Shown one piece after another: positions 40,845-49,796 of a DNA stretch of 51,545 nucleotides. A model generated the notes under the pieces. That model ran no database searches. It was not told the origin of the DNA and saw only the letters and a list, made by a program, of their open reading frames with translations. Position numbers and translations under genes: made by a program. This stretch comes from Humidesulfovibrio sp. GTDB lineage: Bacteria; Desulfobacterota; Desulfovibrionia; Desulfovibrionales; Desulfovibrionaceae. Numbering within the stretch: the stretch's first letter is position 1; each line of letters begins with the position of its first letter. Location: contig NZ_JAUYFU010000034.1 in assembly GCF_030689645.1 (NCBI RefSeq), positions 1 through 51,545 of the forward strand. The letters are read 5' to 3'.

Positions 40845-42083
40845 CTAGTCTGTGAAGCGTTTGAAGAGCATGCAGCCGTTGGTGCAGCCGAAACCGAAGG
40901 AGTTGGACAGGGCGTATTCGGCCTGCTTCTTCCTTGGTCCGTCCGCGCAGTAGTCCAGGTCGCACTCGGGGTCCGGGCTGGTCTGGTTCACCGTGCCGGG
41001 GATGATGCCGGTTGCGAGCGTCATGACGCTGAACACTGCCTCGACCCCGCCGGCTGCGCCGAGCAGGTGGCCGATCTGACCCTTGTTGCCGCAGATGACT
41101 ATGTTCTTGGCATGGGCGCCGAACACGCTCTTGATGGCCCGCGTTTCGCACAGGTCGTTCAAGTAGGTGGAGGTGCCGTGGGCGTTGATGTGGTCCACAG
41201 CGCTTGGGGCGATGCCCGCTTCCTCGATGGCCTTTTGCATGGCTATGGCCGCGCCGGAACCGTCTTCGGGCGGAGCGGTCATGTGGTAGGCGTCGCCGGA
41301 AGCGCCGCAGCCCACAACTTCCGCCAGGATCTTGGCGCCGCGCGCTCTCGCGTGGTCCAGGCTCTCCAGCAGCAGCAGGCCGCAGCCCTCGCCCATGACG
41401 AAGCCGTCGCGCTCCTTGTCAAAGGGGCGGGAGGCGTGCTCCGGGTCGTCGTTGCGGGTGGAAAGCGCCTTCATGGCGTTGAAACCGGCAAAGGCCAGGG
41501 GCGTGATGGTGGATTCCGAGCCGCCGCAGATCATGACGTCGTTGCGGCCCAGCTTGATTTCAGAGAAAGCGCTGCCGATGGCGTGGGTGCCGGAGGCGCA
41601 GGCCGTGGTGGTGCAGATGTTCGCGCCGCGAGCCCCGTGCTCAATGGACACCATTCCAGCCGCCATGTTGGCGATGATGGTGGGGATGAAGAACGGGGTG
41701 ATGCGGCCTGGACCGGCATCGATGAGCTTTTGGTGCTGGTGCTCGATGCCGTCGAGTCCGCCCAGGCCGACGCCGATGATGACGCCAGCGCGGTGCGCTT
41801 CTTCTGCAGGGATCTTCCAGCCAGCCTGGTCCATGAGCATCTTGGAGGCGCTCACCGCATACTGGGTAAACTTCTCCATGCGTCGCGCGGCCTTGGCATT
41901 AATGTACTTGGTCGGATCAAAGCCCTTGACCTCGCCGGCGATGCTTGTGTCATGGCCGGTGGTGTCGAAGCTGGTGAGTTTGGCTATGCCGGATTTCCCG
42001 GCCAGCAGGTTCTCCCAGCTCGACTCGATATCGTTGCCAAGGGGGGTGATGGCGGCCACAGCCGTGACGACAACCCTGTTCAT
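40845..42083 (-). CDS. fabF: 3-oxoacyl-ACP synthase II
   Basis: This 412-aa condensing enzyme extends the fatty acyl chain. The catalytic cysteine is Cys162 in TTTACASGTHAIG; the two histidines lie in NAHGTSTYLND and CGNKGQIGHLLGAAGGVE. The latter has GQIGH in place of the usual KSxxGH, with Lys two residues earlier. The ribosome site is weak. It is separated from acpP by 118 nt with a hairpin, so its level relative to ACP is probably lowered. Confidence 0.95.
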   Translation of the reverse strand: MNRVVVTAVAAITPLGNDIESSWENLLAGKSGIAKLTSFDTTGHDTSIAGEVKGFDPTKYINAKAARRMEKFTQYAVSASKMLMDQAGWKIPAEEAHRAGVIIGVGLGGLDGIEHQHQKLIDAGPGRITPFFIPTIIANMAAGMVSIEHGARGANICTTTACASGTHAIGSAFSEIKLGRNDVMICGGSESTITPLAFAGFNAMKALSTRNDDPEHASRPFDKERDGFVMGEGCGLLLLESLDHARARGAKILAEVVGCGASGDAYHMTAPPEDGSGAAIAMQKAIEEAGIAPSAVDHINAHGTSTYLNDLCETRAIKSVFGAHAKNIVICGNKGQIGHLLGAAGGVEAVFSVMTLATGIIPGTVNQTSPDPECDLDYCADGPRKKQAEYALSNSFGFGCTNGCMLFKRFTD

Positions 42084-42127
42084 GCAGACATATCCGTTTT
42101 CGGGGGCAGCCCGTGCGAGGAAAATGA

Positions 42128-42165
42128 CGGAGCGCCCCGCAGCCCAACGCAGGCAGGGCGCTCCG
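42128..42165 (-). terminator. acpP-fabF intercistronic hairpin
   Basis: A perfect 10-bp GC-rich stem (42128-42137 with 42156-42165, 18-nt loop) is followed on the minus strand by TCATTTTCC. It probably terminates part of the transcripts, or protects the acpP mRNA end, leaving acpP in excess over fabF. Confidence 0.6.
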
Positions 42166-42201
42166 AGAAAGTCTTATGCAAGAAGAGCCGTGTGGCTCGT
42201 C

Positions 42202-42432
42202 TTAGGTGTGCTTCTCAATGTATTCGATGGCGTCCTTGACCTTGAGGATCTTCTGAGCCTCTTCGTCGTCGATCTCGATGTCAAAGGACTCTTCCATGGC
42301 CATGATCAGCTCGGTGAGGTCCAGGGAGTCGGCGCCCAGATCTTCAACAAAGGAGGCCTCGGGCTTCACTTCATCGGCGGACACGCCCAGCTGCTCAACG
42401 ACAATGGCTTTGACTTTTTCGGCTACGGACAT
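42202..42432 (-). CDS. acpP: Acyl carrier protein
   Basis: This 76-aa acidic protein carries the growing fatty acyl chain on a phosphopantetheine. Ser36 in [17 protein letters not shown] is the attachment site. GGAGG precedes the ATG. It lies between fabG and fabF as in many bacteria. Confidence 0.97.
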   Translation of the reverse strand: MSVAEKVKAIVVEQLGVSADEVKPEASFVEDLGADSLDLTELIMAMEESFDIEIDDEEAQKILKVKDAIEYIEKHT

Positions 42433-42468
42433 ATTTCCTCCAAAAGGTGGTTTAACGTGACAATTTAG

Positions 42469-43212
42469 TTACATATACATTCCGCCGTTGACGGCAAGAA
42501 CCTGTCCGGTGACATAGCCTGCGCCCGGACCAGCGAGGTACGAGACGGCGGCGGCAATGTCCTCGGGCACGCCCAGGCGGCCAAGGGGAATGCTTTCCAG
42601 CATCTTAGCGACAATGGCTTCAGACAAAACCGAGGTCATGTCGGTCTGGATGAAGCCCGGGGTGATGGCGTTGACGGTGACGCCGCGGCCCGAAAGTTCG
42701 CGCGCTGCGCTTTTGGTGAGCCCGATCAAGCCCGCCTTGGCGGCGACGTAGTTGGCCTGTCCGGCGTTGCCCATCTGCGCCACAACGGAAGAAATGTTGA
42801 TTATGCGGCCCACGCGCTGCTTGGCCATGATTTTTGCGGCCTCGCGAAGGCAGGCGAAGGCTCCGGTAAGGTTCACCTGGATGACGCGGTCCCAGTCCTC
42901 ATCCTTCATGCGGATGAGCAGGGCGTCTTTGGTGATGCCGGCGTTGTTGACCAGCACCTCAAGGCTCACCTTGTCTTTGATCTCCTCGGCGAAAAAGGCG
43001 CAAACAGCCTGCCGGTTCGAGGCGTCGAGGCAGAAGGCCTTGGCCTCTCCCCCAGCGTCAGTGATGGCAGAGACTGTCTTTTCGGCTTCTTCGGGCCGAC
43101 TCACGTAGGTCAGGTAGACCTCGAAACCGTCTTTGGCGAGACGTTCTGCACAGGCGCGGCCAATGCCGCGCGATCCGCCTGTCACCAGTGCAACCCTGGA
43201 CATGTCGCTCAT
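42469..43212 (-). CDS. fabG: 3-oxoacyl-ACP reductase
   Basis: This 247-aa short-chain dehydrogenase reduces 3-oxoacyl-ACP with NADPH. The cofactor motif is VTGGSRGIGRA, the NNAGIT motif is present, and the catalytic residues are Ser in NISSVV and the YVAAK motif. ATG codons at 43212 and 43203 are both possible; the second begins right before the conserved first strand. Confidence 0.96.
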   Translation of the reverse strand: MSDMSRVALVTGGSRGIGRACAERLAKDGFEVYLTYVSRPEEAEKTVSAITDAGGEAKAFCLDASNRQAVCAFFAEEIKDKVSLEVLVNNAGITKDALLIRMKDEDWDRVIQVNLTGAFACLREAAKIMAKQRVGRIINISSVVAQMGNAGQANYVAAKAGLIGLTKSAARELSGRGVTVNAITPGFIQTDMTSVLSEAIVAKMLESIPLGRLGVPEDIAAAVSYLAGPGAGYVTGQVLAVNGGMYM

Positions 43213-43304
43213 TTGGTTTCCTCTCTTCCGGTCTGGTTTACAACCAGCATGGTTTCCGTGCAGTACCCGAATTTCCGCCAGACTGCAAACCCGCTCTTAC
43301 CGTT

Positions 43305-44297
43305 CTAGAACCTGAGAAGGCTGGAGCCCCAGGTGAAGCCGCCGCCGAAAGTGCCCAGGAGCACGAGGTGGCCGGGCTTGACAACCCCGGCCGCCACGGC
43401 CTCGGAAAGAGCCAGCGGCACCGAAGCGGCAGAGGTGTTGCCGTACTTCTGAAGATTGGTGAACACCTTGGATTCGGGGATATCCAGCCGCTTGCCCACG
43501 GCCTCGACAATGCGCAGGTTGGCCTGGTGCGGGATGAACACGTCCACGTCGTCCTTGGTGTACCCGTGCTTCTCGAGAATCTCGCCGCAGACGGAGCTCA
43601 TGGAGCGCACGGCGTGTTTGTAGACCTCGCGGCCATTCATCTCCACGAAGAAGTCCCGGCGGATGGCGTCGCCCAACTTGTATGGCGTGCCTGAACCGCC
43701 GCCCTTGACGGTCAAGAGGTCGCCCATGGCGCCATCGGAGGACACCAGCACGTCCAGTACCTGCGCGTCTGAGGCGCCCGGCGTTCCGCTCGACAGAACA
43801 ACCGCGCCCGCGCCGTCTCCGAAAAGGATGCAGGTGCCGCGGTCGGTGTAGTCCACGCGGGAGGAGACGATGTCGCAGGCGGCCACGAGAACCTTGGCCT
43901 CTGGGTGCAGGGCCAGGATGCTCCGCGCGGTTTCCAGCGCGTAGAGAAAGCCGGAGCAGGCGGCGGAAACGTCCATGGCCATGCGGCCGCTTATGCCCAG
44001 GCGGTGCGAGAGCGTGCAGGCGGAGGAGGGGATGAAGGCATCGGGCGTGAAGGTGGCCACAATGATGTGGGTCAGTTCCTCGGCCTGCATTCCGGCCTTT
44101 TCCAGGGCGGCCTTGGCGGCGCTGAAACAGAGGTCGACGCAGGTTTCGCCATTCAGGGCTACGCGCCGCTCGCGGATTCCGGTGCGGCTGACGATCCATT
44201 CGTCGTTGGTCTCGACCATGCGTTCGAGATCGGCGTTGGTTATCACGCTGTCCGGCGCACAGTGACCCAGTCCGCGGATGATGCAGGATGTGTTCAT
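43305..44297 (-). CDS. fabH: 3-oxoacyl-ACP synthase III
   Basis: This 330-aa enzyme starts fatty acid synthesis by condensing acetyl-CoA with malonyl-ACP. The catalytic triad is seen: Cys114 in DVSAACSGFLYAL, His in VFIPHQANLRIVEA and Asn in KYGNTSAASVPLAL. The C-terminus GTFGGGFTWGSSLLRF is typical. It is encoded between plsX and fabG. Confidence 0.96.
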   Translation of the reverse strand: MNTSCIIRGLGHCAPDSVITNADLERMVETNDEWIVSRTGIRERRVALNGETCVDLCFSAAKAALEKAGMQAEELTHIIVATFTPDAFIPSSACTLSHRLGISGRMAMDVSAACSGFLYALETARSILALHPEAKVLVAACDIVSSRVDYTDRGTCILFGDGAGAVVLSSGTPGASDAQVLDVLVSSDGAMGDLLTVKGGGSGTPYKLGDAIRRDFFVEMNGREVYKHAVRSMSSVCGEILEKHGYTKDDVDVFIPHQANLRIVEAVGKRLDIPESKVFTNLQKYGNTSAASVPLALSEAVAAGVVKPGHLVLLGTFGGGFTWGSSLLRF

Positions 44298-44384
44298 GGG
44301 TATGCTCTGTTGAAGCTAGTGCCAGCGGTTGCCAGCGTGGTTTGCGTATTGGCCTGGCCGGGAGCGAGACGCTCCGGGCTCATG

Positions 44385-45422
44385 TCAAGCCCTATTCCTG
44401 CCGAACTGGGCCAGCTCGGCGTGGGCGGAAAGTTCGGCGGCCAAGTGCTCATGAGATTTCTTTTCCACAAAGGTCGCGGCCATGCGCGTGGCGTTGGCCA
44501 CGGCTTTCACGTTGCTCGATCCGTGGCAGACGATGAGAATGCTCTTGAGGCCCAGAAGCGGCGCTCCGCCATACTCGGCGTAGTCCATCATCTTGGCAAA
44601 GTTCTTGAGGGAGCGCATGGACAGGGCGGCCCCCATGCGGGAAAGCATGTGGCGCTTGAGCTCGCGTTTGAGCACGCGGCCAAAGCTGCGGGCCAGCCCT
44701 TCGGAGAGCTTGAGGCAGATGTTGCCGACAAAGCCGTCGCACACGGCCACGTCAAGGTCGCCGGTGAAGATGTCGCGGCCTTCCACGTTGCCCACGAAGT
44801 TCAGCGAGGTCATTTTCAGGAGGTCGTAGGCCTCCTTGACCATGATGTTGCCCTTGCCCTCTTCTTCGCCAATGGACAGAAGCCCCACGCGCGGATGGTC
44901 CACGCCCAGCACGTCGCGGGCGAGGACATCGCCCATGATGCCGAACTGGGCCAGGTGGAAGGGCTTGGAGTCGACGTTGGCGCCGACGTCGAGAAGGACC
45001 ACCGGCTCTTTCTCCGTGGGCATGATGGTGGCCAGGGCCGGGCGTTCGACGCCCTTGATGCGGCCAAGCACGAACATGCCGCAGGCCACGGAGGCCCCGG
45101 AGTTGCCCGCACTGACCACGCCGTCGGCAAGGCCATTCTTGACCAGCTGGCACGCCACCTGGATCGAGGAGTCCTTCTTGCGGCGCAGTACGTCAGCGGG
45201 CTTCTCCTTCATGTCCACCACCTGTGAGGCGTGGTGGATGGTGATGGGAAGCTCGGAGACGTCTTCAAGGCGCGCAAGCTCGCCGCGAAGGACTTCCTCA
45301 TCGCCCACAAGGGTGATGTGGATGCCTTCGCGGGCGGCCTGCACGGCAGCAGGGACGTTGACCCTGGGGCCTATGTCGCCCCCCATCGCGTCAACGGCTA
45401 TGCGGGGCGCCTTATCAAGCAT
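44385..45422 (-). CDS. plsX: Phosphate acyltransferase PlsX
   Basis: This 345-aa peripheral membrane enzyme makes acyl-phosphate from acyl-ACP for phospholipid synthesis. Family motifs are IAVDAMGGDIGPRVNVPAAV, VSAGNSGASVACGMFVLGRI, VLLDVGANVDSKPFHLAQFG and VCDGFVGNICLKLSEG. The start overlaps the end of rpmF by 8 nt, so the two are translationally coupled. Confidence 0.96.
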   Translation of the reverse strand: MLDKAPRIAVDAMGGDIGPRVNVPAAVQAAREGIHITLVGDEEVLRGELARLEDVSELPITIHHASQVVDMKEKPADVLRRKKDSSIQVACQLVKNGLADGVVSAGNSGASVACGMFVLGRIKGVERPALATIMPTEKEPVVLLDVGANVDSKPFHLAQFGIMGDVLARDVLGVDHPRVGLLSIGEEEGKGNIMVKEAYDLLKMTSLNFVGNVEGRDIFTGDLDVAVCDGFVGNICLKLSEGLARSFGRVLKRELKRHMLSRMGAALSMRSLKNFAKMMDYAEYGGAPLLGLKSILIVCHGSSNVKAVANATRMAATFVEKKSHEHLAAELSAHAELAQFGRNRA

Positions 45423-45594
45423 TCGCGGGCGTCAGGGCCTGGCGGTCTTTGTAGTTCCCGCACGCATTGCACGCGCAATGGGAAAGCACGGGCTCGCCGC
45501 ACTTGCACAGCACGACATTGGGAACAGCCACGTGGTCGTGGGAACGGCGCATGTTTCTGCGGGATCTGGAGGTCTTTTTCTTCGGTAAGGCCAT
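45415..45594 (-). CDS. rpmF: 50S ribosomal protein L32
   Basis: This 59-aa protein has a basic N-terminus (MALPKKKTSRSRRNMRRSHD) and a zinc-ribbon cysteine set: Cys30, Cys32, Cys40, Cys42 and Cys45, of which four would bind zinc. The stop at 45415-45417 lies inside plsX. The yceD-rpmF-plsX order is widespread. Confidence 0.96.
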   Translation of the reverse strand: MALPKKKTSRSRRNMRRSHDHVAVPNVVLCKCGEPVLSHCACNACGNYKDRQALTPANA

Positions 45595-45653
45595 GATGGC
45601 TCTCCTTTGTTCTTATGGAACGCGCCGGAGGGGGCTCCGGGGTGCGCTGGTGT

Positions 45654-46175
45654 TTATGATAACTTCAAGTTGCGCAGGACCGCAAGCCTTGGATCGCCCT
45701 CTTCGCGGGCGCAGGCGCAAGAGCCCTGATTCCTGTTGATGCCGCAATTGGGGCACAGGCCCTTGCAGTCCTCGGAGCACACGGGGTTCTCCGGCAGGGC
45801 CAGCAGGTACTGCTCCCAAAGAAAGCCAGCCGCGTCGAACTCGGGCTGTCCCGCAGTCATGCGCAGTCGGCATTCATCCTCCAGAACCTCGCCAGCCTTT
45901 GCGTGCTCCTCGAAGCTGTCGAACTCGCCTTCGACGGGCAGTTCGAATTCTTCGATGCAGCGGCCGCAGGGAAGCAGGATGGAGCCCTGGAAGCTTCCGC
46001 TCACCAAGTACCCGTCATCCTGGGGGATGATGAGCATGCTGGCCTCGAATTCGCGCCCCACCTTGGCGGGCACGCTGAATTCGTTCATCGGCCCGGTCCA
46101 TAAGGACTGGTCCGTGAAATGAAATTCCCGGCCCTCGGCCGGGATGTCCTGTAGTGCAATCCATAGTTCGCTCAT
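45654..46175 (-). CDS. YceD-family protein (DUF177)
   Basis: This 173-aa protein is of the DUF177/YceD family, which in other bacteria affects 23S rRNA accumulation. It has an internal [18 protein letters not shown] motif, typical of the family, and a C-terminal cysteine set [16 protein letters not shown] with GSCACA that looks zinc-binding. It is the first gene of the operon, 14 nt downstream of the predicted transcription start. Confidence 0.88.
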   Translation of the reverse strand: MSELWIALQDIPAEGREFHFTDQSLWTGPMNEFSVPAKVGREFEASMLIIPQDDGYLVSGSFQGSILLPCGRCIEEFELPVEGEFDSFEEHAKAGEVLEDECRLRMTAGQPEFDAAGFLWEQYLLALPENPVCSEDCKGLCPNCGINRNQGSCACAREEGDPRLAVLRNLKLS

Positions 46176-46195
46176 GCTGCCTCGCAGGCCGCATC

Positions 46196-46223
46196 TCTAT
46201 ACGGGCGGCTTTTTGTTTGTCAA
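46196..46223 (-). promoter_or_regulatory. Strong sigma70-like promoter of the yceD-rpmF operon
   Basis: On the minus strand TTGACA (46223-46218), a 16-nt spacer and TATAGA (46201-46196) precede yceD. Transcription would start at about 46189, giving a very short 5' leader. It probably drives the whole yceD-to-lipoprotein operon. Confidence 0.75.
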
Positions 46224-46234
46224 GAAAAAAGCAC

Positions 46235-46263
46235 TTGCGTTTTTTCTGGTCCGAGGCTAAAAG
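46235..46263 (+). promoter_or_regulatory. Candidate rpmB promoter
   Basis: TTGCGT (46235-46240), a 17-nt spacer and TAAAAG (46258-46263) lie back to back with the yceD promoter. The leader then contains a 7-bp hairpin (46301-46307 with 46314-46320) ahead of the ribosome site. Confidence 0.45.
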
Positions 46264-46355
46264 TCCTCTTCCTTGAGGCCGGGAGCCCGGTTTCAGCCAT
46301 GATGCGGACTTTGCCGCATCCACCAGCACAGAGAATGTTTCAGGAGGATTCCAAT

Positions 46356-46580
46356 ATGTCCAAGACCTGCGATATCTGCGGCAAGCACCCCAGCTCCGGC
46401 AACAACGTGAGCCATGCCAACAACCGTACCCGGCGTCGTTTCCTGCCTAACCTGCAGCGCACCAAGGCCGTTCTTCCCTCTGGCGAAGTCAAGTACGTCC
46501 GCGCCTGCACCCGCTGCATCCGCAGCGGCTCGGTGGTGAAGCCAGCCGTTCGCCGCGTGCCCACCGAGGCCGCAGCCTAA
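46356..46580 (+). CDS. rpmB: 50S ribosomal protein L28
   Basis: This 74-aa ribosomal protein has the family sequence [34 protein letters not shown] and [16 protein letters not shown]. The two CxxC pairs indicate the zinc-binding form of L28. CAGGAGG precedes the ATG at 46356. It is a single gene ending at a strong terminator. Confidence 0.97.
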   Translation: MSKTCDICGKHPSSGNNVSHANNRTRRRFLPNLQRTKAVLPSGEVKYVRACTRCIRSGSVVKPAVRRVPTEAAA

Positions 46581-46613
46581 AGCCCGCTCAACCAACGCCT
46601 TGCGAAACGAGAG

Positions 46614-46638
46614 AGCCCCGGCATGCCGGGGCTTTTTT
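46614..46638 (+). terminator. Intrinsic terminator of rpmB
   Basis: A 20-bp perfect palindrome (46614-46633) folds into a GC-rich stem and is followed by T residues to 46638. Confidence 0.9.
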
Positions 46639-46841
46639 CGTGCCATTTTTCCGGCCCGGCAGTCAAGGGAGGACATCCCTTGCGCCCTTGCCCTTCTTGG
46701 CTGCCCCCTGTTCTTCACGCCATAAGCAAAACGGAACATCGGCTTCAGACATTCCCATTAGACACTTTACCTTGGCATCTGGCACCTTGTGGTTTCGGGC
46801 CGGGACTCCTCCGGCTAAAGTCCGCAGACAGGAGGCCGCTT

Positions 46842-47966
46842 ATGTCCAGTACGGATTATTTCGCCAAGGTGGCTGTGCAGTGGGACCAGCTGCGCTCTGG
46901 ATTTTTCCCTGAGGCAGTACGTGTGAAGGCCCTGGCCCTGGCCGGGATACGCGGCAGGCAGGGCGCTGGCAAGACAGCCGCCGACCTTGGCGCAGGCACG
47001 GGCTTTGTGAGCCAGGCCCTGCTCGACGCGGGACTTGCGGTTTTCGCCGTGGACCAATCTGCCGCCATGCTGGCCGAACTGCGGGCCAAATTCGACCCGG
47101 AATGGCAGGCGGGCCGTTTGACGGCGCTGGAGGGCGGGGCCGAAAGGCTGCCGGTTCCCGACGCCTCCGTGGATTTTGTGTTCGCCAATATGTTCCTGCA
47201 CCACGTGGACGATCCGTCCCGGGCCATCGCCGAAATGGCGCGTATTCTTCGTCCTGGCGGGCGGCTGGTGATCACCGACCTGGACGCGCATGCACACCAA
47301 TTTCTTCTGGTTGAGCACCACGACCGCTGGCCCGGCTTCCAGCGCGAGGCAGTCATCGCCTGGCTTGAGGCCGCTGGCCTTGTCTCCGTCAGTGCGGACT
47401 GCTGCGGCGAGAGCTGCTGTGCGGATTCCTGCGACGCAAGGGACCACGCGGAGATCTCCATCTTTGCGGCCAGCGCCAAGCGGCCTGTGCTTTCCATTCG
47501 TCCGGCTGTCGCCGACCCGCTTGCCGTGGGCAGGCGCGCGCGCCAGCTTTTCAGCGAGGCTCCCAACCTGCTGTGCGCCGAGTCCGTGTTTCAGGCCGCA
47601 GCAGAGGGGCTGGGCGTGGATTCGCCCCTGGTGCCGCGCGTGGCCACAGGGTTTTGCAGCGGGCTTTCGCGCACCGACGGTCCCTGCGGGGCCTGGACCG
47701 GCGGGGTCATGGCCCTTGGGCTGGCCCTGGGCCGCGAGAACGGTTCGGACGACCTTGACGACACCTACGCGCCGGTTCAGGAATTCCGCGAGTTCTTTCT
47801 GGCGCGCTTCGGCGACCTTTCGTGCACGCGCATCTGCGGCTGCCATCTGGGCACGGACGAGGGCCGCAAGAACTTCGGCCTGAGCGGTGCCAAGGGGCAT
47901 TGCCTGGATGTTGTCGAGCAGGCTGCGGCGCAGGCCATCCGCATTCTTCAAGTGAGCGAACGTTAG
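46842..47966 (+). CDS. SAM methyltransferase fused to C_GCAxxG_C_C domain
   Basis: This 374-aa protein has two domains. Residues 1-185 are a class I methyltransferase: SAM motif AADLGAGTGFVSQALL (46-61), VFAVDQSAAMLAEL, FVFANMFLHHVDDPSRAIAE and ILRPGGRLVITDLD. Residues 187-197 are a cysteine cluster, CCGESCCADSC. Residues about 225-374 match the C_GCAxxG_C_C family: ATGFCSGLSRTDGPCGAWTG, GVMALGLALGREN, and CTRICGCHLGTDEGR with a last Cys354. That family is of unknown function and often occurs near redox proteins. A thiol- or metalloid-directed methyl transfer, for example to arsenic or selenium, is possible but not shown. AGGAGG precedes the ATG. Confidence 0.78.
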   Translation: MSSTDYFAKVAVQWDQLRSGFFPEAVRVKALALAGIRGRQGAGKTAADLGAGTGFVSQALLDAGLAVFAVDQSAAMLAELRAKFDPEWQAGRLTALEGGAERLPVPDASVDFVFANMFLHHVDDPSRAIAEMARILRPGGRLVITDLDAHAHQFLLVEHHDRWPGFQREAVIAWLEAAGLVSVSADCCGESCCADSCDARDHAEISIFAASAKRPVLSIRPAVADPLAVGRRARQLFSEAPNLLCAESVFQAAAEGLGVDSPLVPRVATGFCSGLSRTDGPCGAWTGGVMALGLALGRENGSDDLDDTYAPVQEFREFFLARFGDLSCTRICGCHLGTDEGRKNFGLSGAKGHCLDVVEQAAAQAIRILQVSER

Positions 47967-47977
47967 CGCCGGGACTT

Positions 47978-47996
47978 GCCCTGAGCCTCTCAGGGC
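47978..47996 (+). promoter_or_regulatory. Hairpin before pabBC
   Basis: A perfect 8-bp stem (47978-47985 with 47989-47996, 3-nt loop) lies between the methyltransferase stop and the next start. No T tract follows. Its role is unclear. Confidence 0.35.
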
Positions 47997-48011
47997 GGTA
48001 GAGCGGGGCGC

Positions 48012-49790
48012 ATGGAAGCAACGGATCTGACAGGCGTGACCGCCGAGTTTCTGGACGCATCTGCGGATGGCGGCGGCTGGGGCCGCAGGCTTTTCTTCGG
48101 CGCGCCCCTGGACAGCCGGCAGGCCTGGGGCTTGTCAGAGGTGGCGCAGGTTGTGGCCTGGGCCGAGGCGCAGGCCCGTGCGGGCCGCTGGGTTGTGCTC
48201 GCCCTGGCCTTTGAGGCTGCACCCGCCTTTGACGCCGCCCTTTGCGTCCACCCGCCCCAGGAGGGCCTGCCCCTGGCCTGGGCCTCCAGCCATGTCGAAC
48301 CCCTGGCGACCGCGCCAGCCGCTCCGGCTTCCTCATGCCACCACGGGCCCTGGCGGGCTTTGGTTCCGCCCCGACAGTACGCCGAAGGCTTCGCCCGCCT
48401 CCAAGACTGGATCAGCGACGGCGAAACCTATCAGGCCAACTACACCGTTCCTTTCGAATGCGCCTGGGCCGGCGACGCGCGCGCCTGGTTCGCGGACCTT
48501 GCCAGCGCCCAGACTGCGGGCTTCTGCGCCTGGCTGGACCTGGGGCGGCACCAGGTTCTGTCCGTATCGCCGGAGCTGTTCTTTCGGTTGCAAGGGGACG
48601 GCGGGGTGCTGGCCCGGCCCATGAAGGGCACGGCCCCGCGCGGCGGCGATGCCTCGCAGGACCTGGAGCTGCGCGAGGAGCTTGCCCGCTGTCCCAAGAA
48701 CCGCGCCGAGAACGTCATGATCGTGGACCTCCTGCGCAGCGACCTGGGCCGCGTGGCCCTGGCGGGCAGCGTGCGCGTGCCCCGGCTTTTCCACATCGAG
48801 GATTATCCCACGGTGTTCCAGATGACCTCGGATGTGCGCGCGCGCCTTCGGCCTGGAGTCACGCTCTTTGAGGTTCTGGCCGCGCTCTTTCCCTGCGGTT
48901 CCGTCACCGGAGCGCCCAAGGTGCGCACCATGCAGCTTATCCGCGAGCTTGAGCCCCACCCGCGCGGACTTTACTGCGGGGCCGTCGGGCTCCTTGAACC
49001 CAGCCAGGAGGGAGGCTTGCGCGGCGTCTTCAGCGTACCCATCCGCACACTGGCGCTGGATAGCGACACAGGACTGGCGCGCTTCGGCGTCGGCGGGGGC
49101 GTGACCCATGACTCCACCGCTGAGTCGGAGTACGCGGAAATTCAGACCAAGATGCGCTTCCTCGTGCCGCCGGAGCAGGACTTCGAGCTGCTGGAGTCGC
49201 TTTTGTTGTTGCGCGGGCGCTTTCCCCTGCTGGAAGGGCACCTGGACCGGCTCCGGCGTTCCGCCGCGCACTTCGGTTTTCCCTTGGATGAGGTCGAGGT
49301 TCGTCGTGTGCTGGAGGTGTTGGCCCAGACGCATGTTTCGGGGCGTCGCAAGGCCCGGCTGCTGCTGGCGCGCGACGGTTCGCTCAAGGCCGAGGCCGCG
49401 CCCATAGCTGGCGGCAGGGTCAAGGTGCGCGCCTGCTTCGCGACCGGGCGGGTGCAGTCCGCCAATGAACTGCTGGCGCACAAGACCACGCGCCGGGCCG
49501 TGTACGAAGACGCCTTGTCCGCGTGTCCAGGGTATGACGACGTGCTGCTGCTGAACGAGCGCGGCGAGGCGACGGAATCCACGCGGGCTTCGCTGGTGGT
49601 ATTGCTGGATGGGGCGCTGGTGACGCCGCCGCTTTCGTGCGGGCTCCTGCCTGGAGTGTTTCGTGAGCGTTTGCTGGAGCGCGGAATCGTGCGCGAACGG
49701 GTGCTGCTCCCGGCGGATGTGCTCCGGGCCGAGCGCGCGTGGCTGGTGAATTCCGTGCGCTGGTGGATGGATTGCCAGGTTGCGGGGTAG
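48012..49790 (+). CDS. Aminodeoxychorismate synthase/lyase fusion (PabB-PabC)
   Basis: This 592-aa fusion makes p-aminobenzoate for folate. Residues to about 395 are the chorismate-binding PabB domain: GETYQANYTVPFECAW, MKGTAPRGGDASQDLELREE, KNRAENVMIVDLLRSDLGRV, FPCGSVTGAPKVRTMQLI and FGVGGGVTHDSTAESEY. The C-terminal part is a PLP-dependent class IV aminotransferase-like PabC with AHKTTRRAVYEDAL, which carries the PLP lysine, and NERGEATESTRASLVVLLDG. Such fusions are known. The glutaminase partner PabA is not in the window. Confidence 0.9.
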   Translation: MEATDLTGVTAEFLDASADGGGWGRRLFFGAPLDSRQAWGLSEVAQVVAWAEAQARAGRWVVLALAFEAAPAFDAALCVHPPQEGLPLAWASSHVEPLATAPAAPASSCHHGPWRALVPPRQYAEGFARLQDWISDGETYQANYTVPFECAWAGDARAWFADLASAQTAGFCAWLDLGRHQVLSVSPELFFRLQGDGGVLARPMKGTAPRGGDASQDLELREELARCPKNRAENVMIVDLLRSDLGRVALAGSVRVPRLFHIEDYPTVFQMTSDVRARLRPGVTLFEVLAALFPCGSVTGAPKVRTMQLIRELEPHPRGLYCGAVGLLEPSQEGGLRGVFSVPIRTLALDSDTGLARFGVGGGVTHDSTAESEYAEIQTKMRFLVPPEQDFELLESLLLLRGRFPLLEGHLDRLRRSAAHFGFPLDEVEVRRVLEVLAQTHVSGRRKARLLLARDGSLKAEAAPIAGGRVKVRACFATGRVQSANELLAHKTTRRAVYEDALSACPGYDDVLLLNERGEATESTRASLVVLLDGALVTPPLSCGLLPGVFRERLLERGIVRERVLLPADVLRAERAWLVNSVRWWMDCQVAG

Positions 49791-49796
49791 GCTGGC

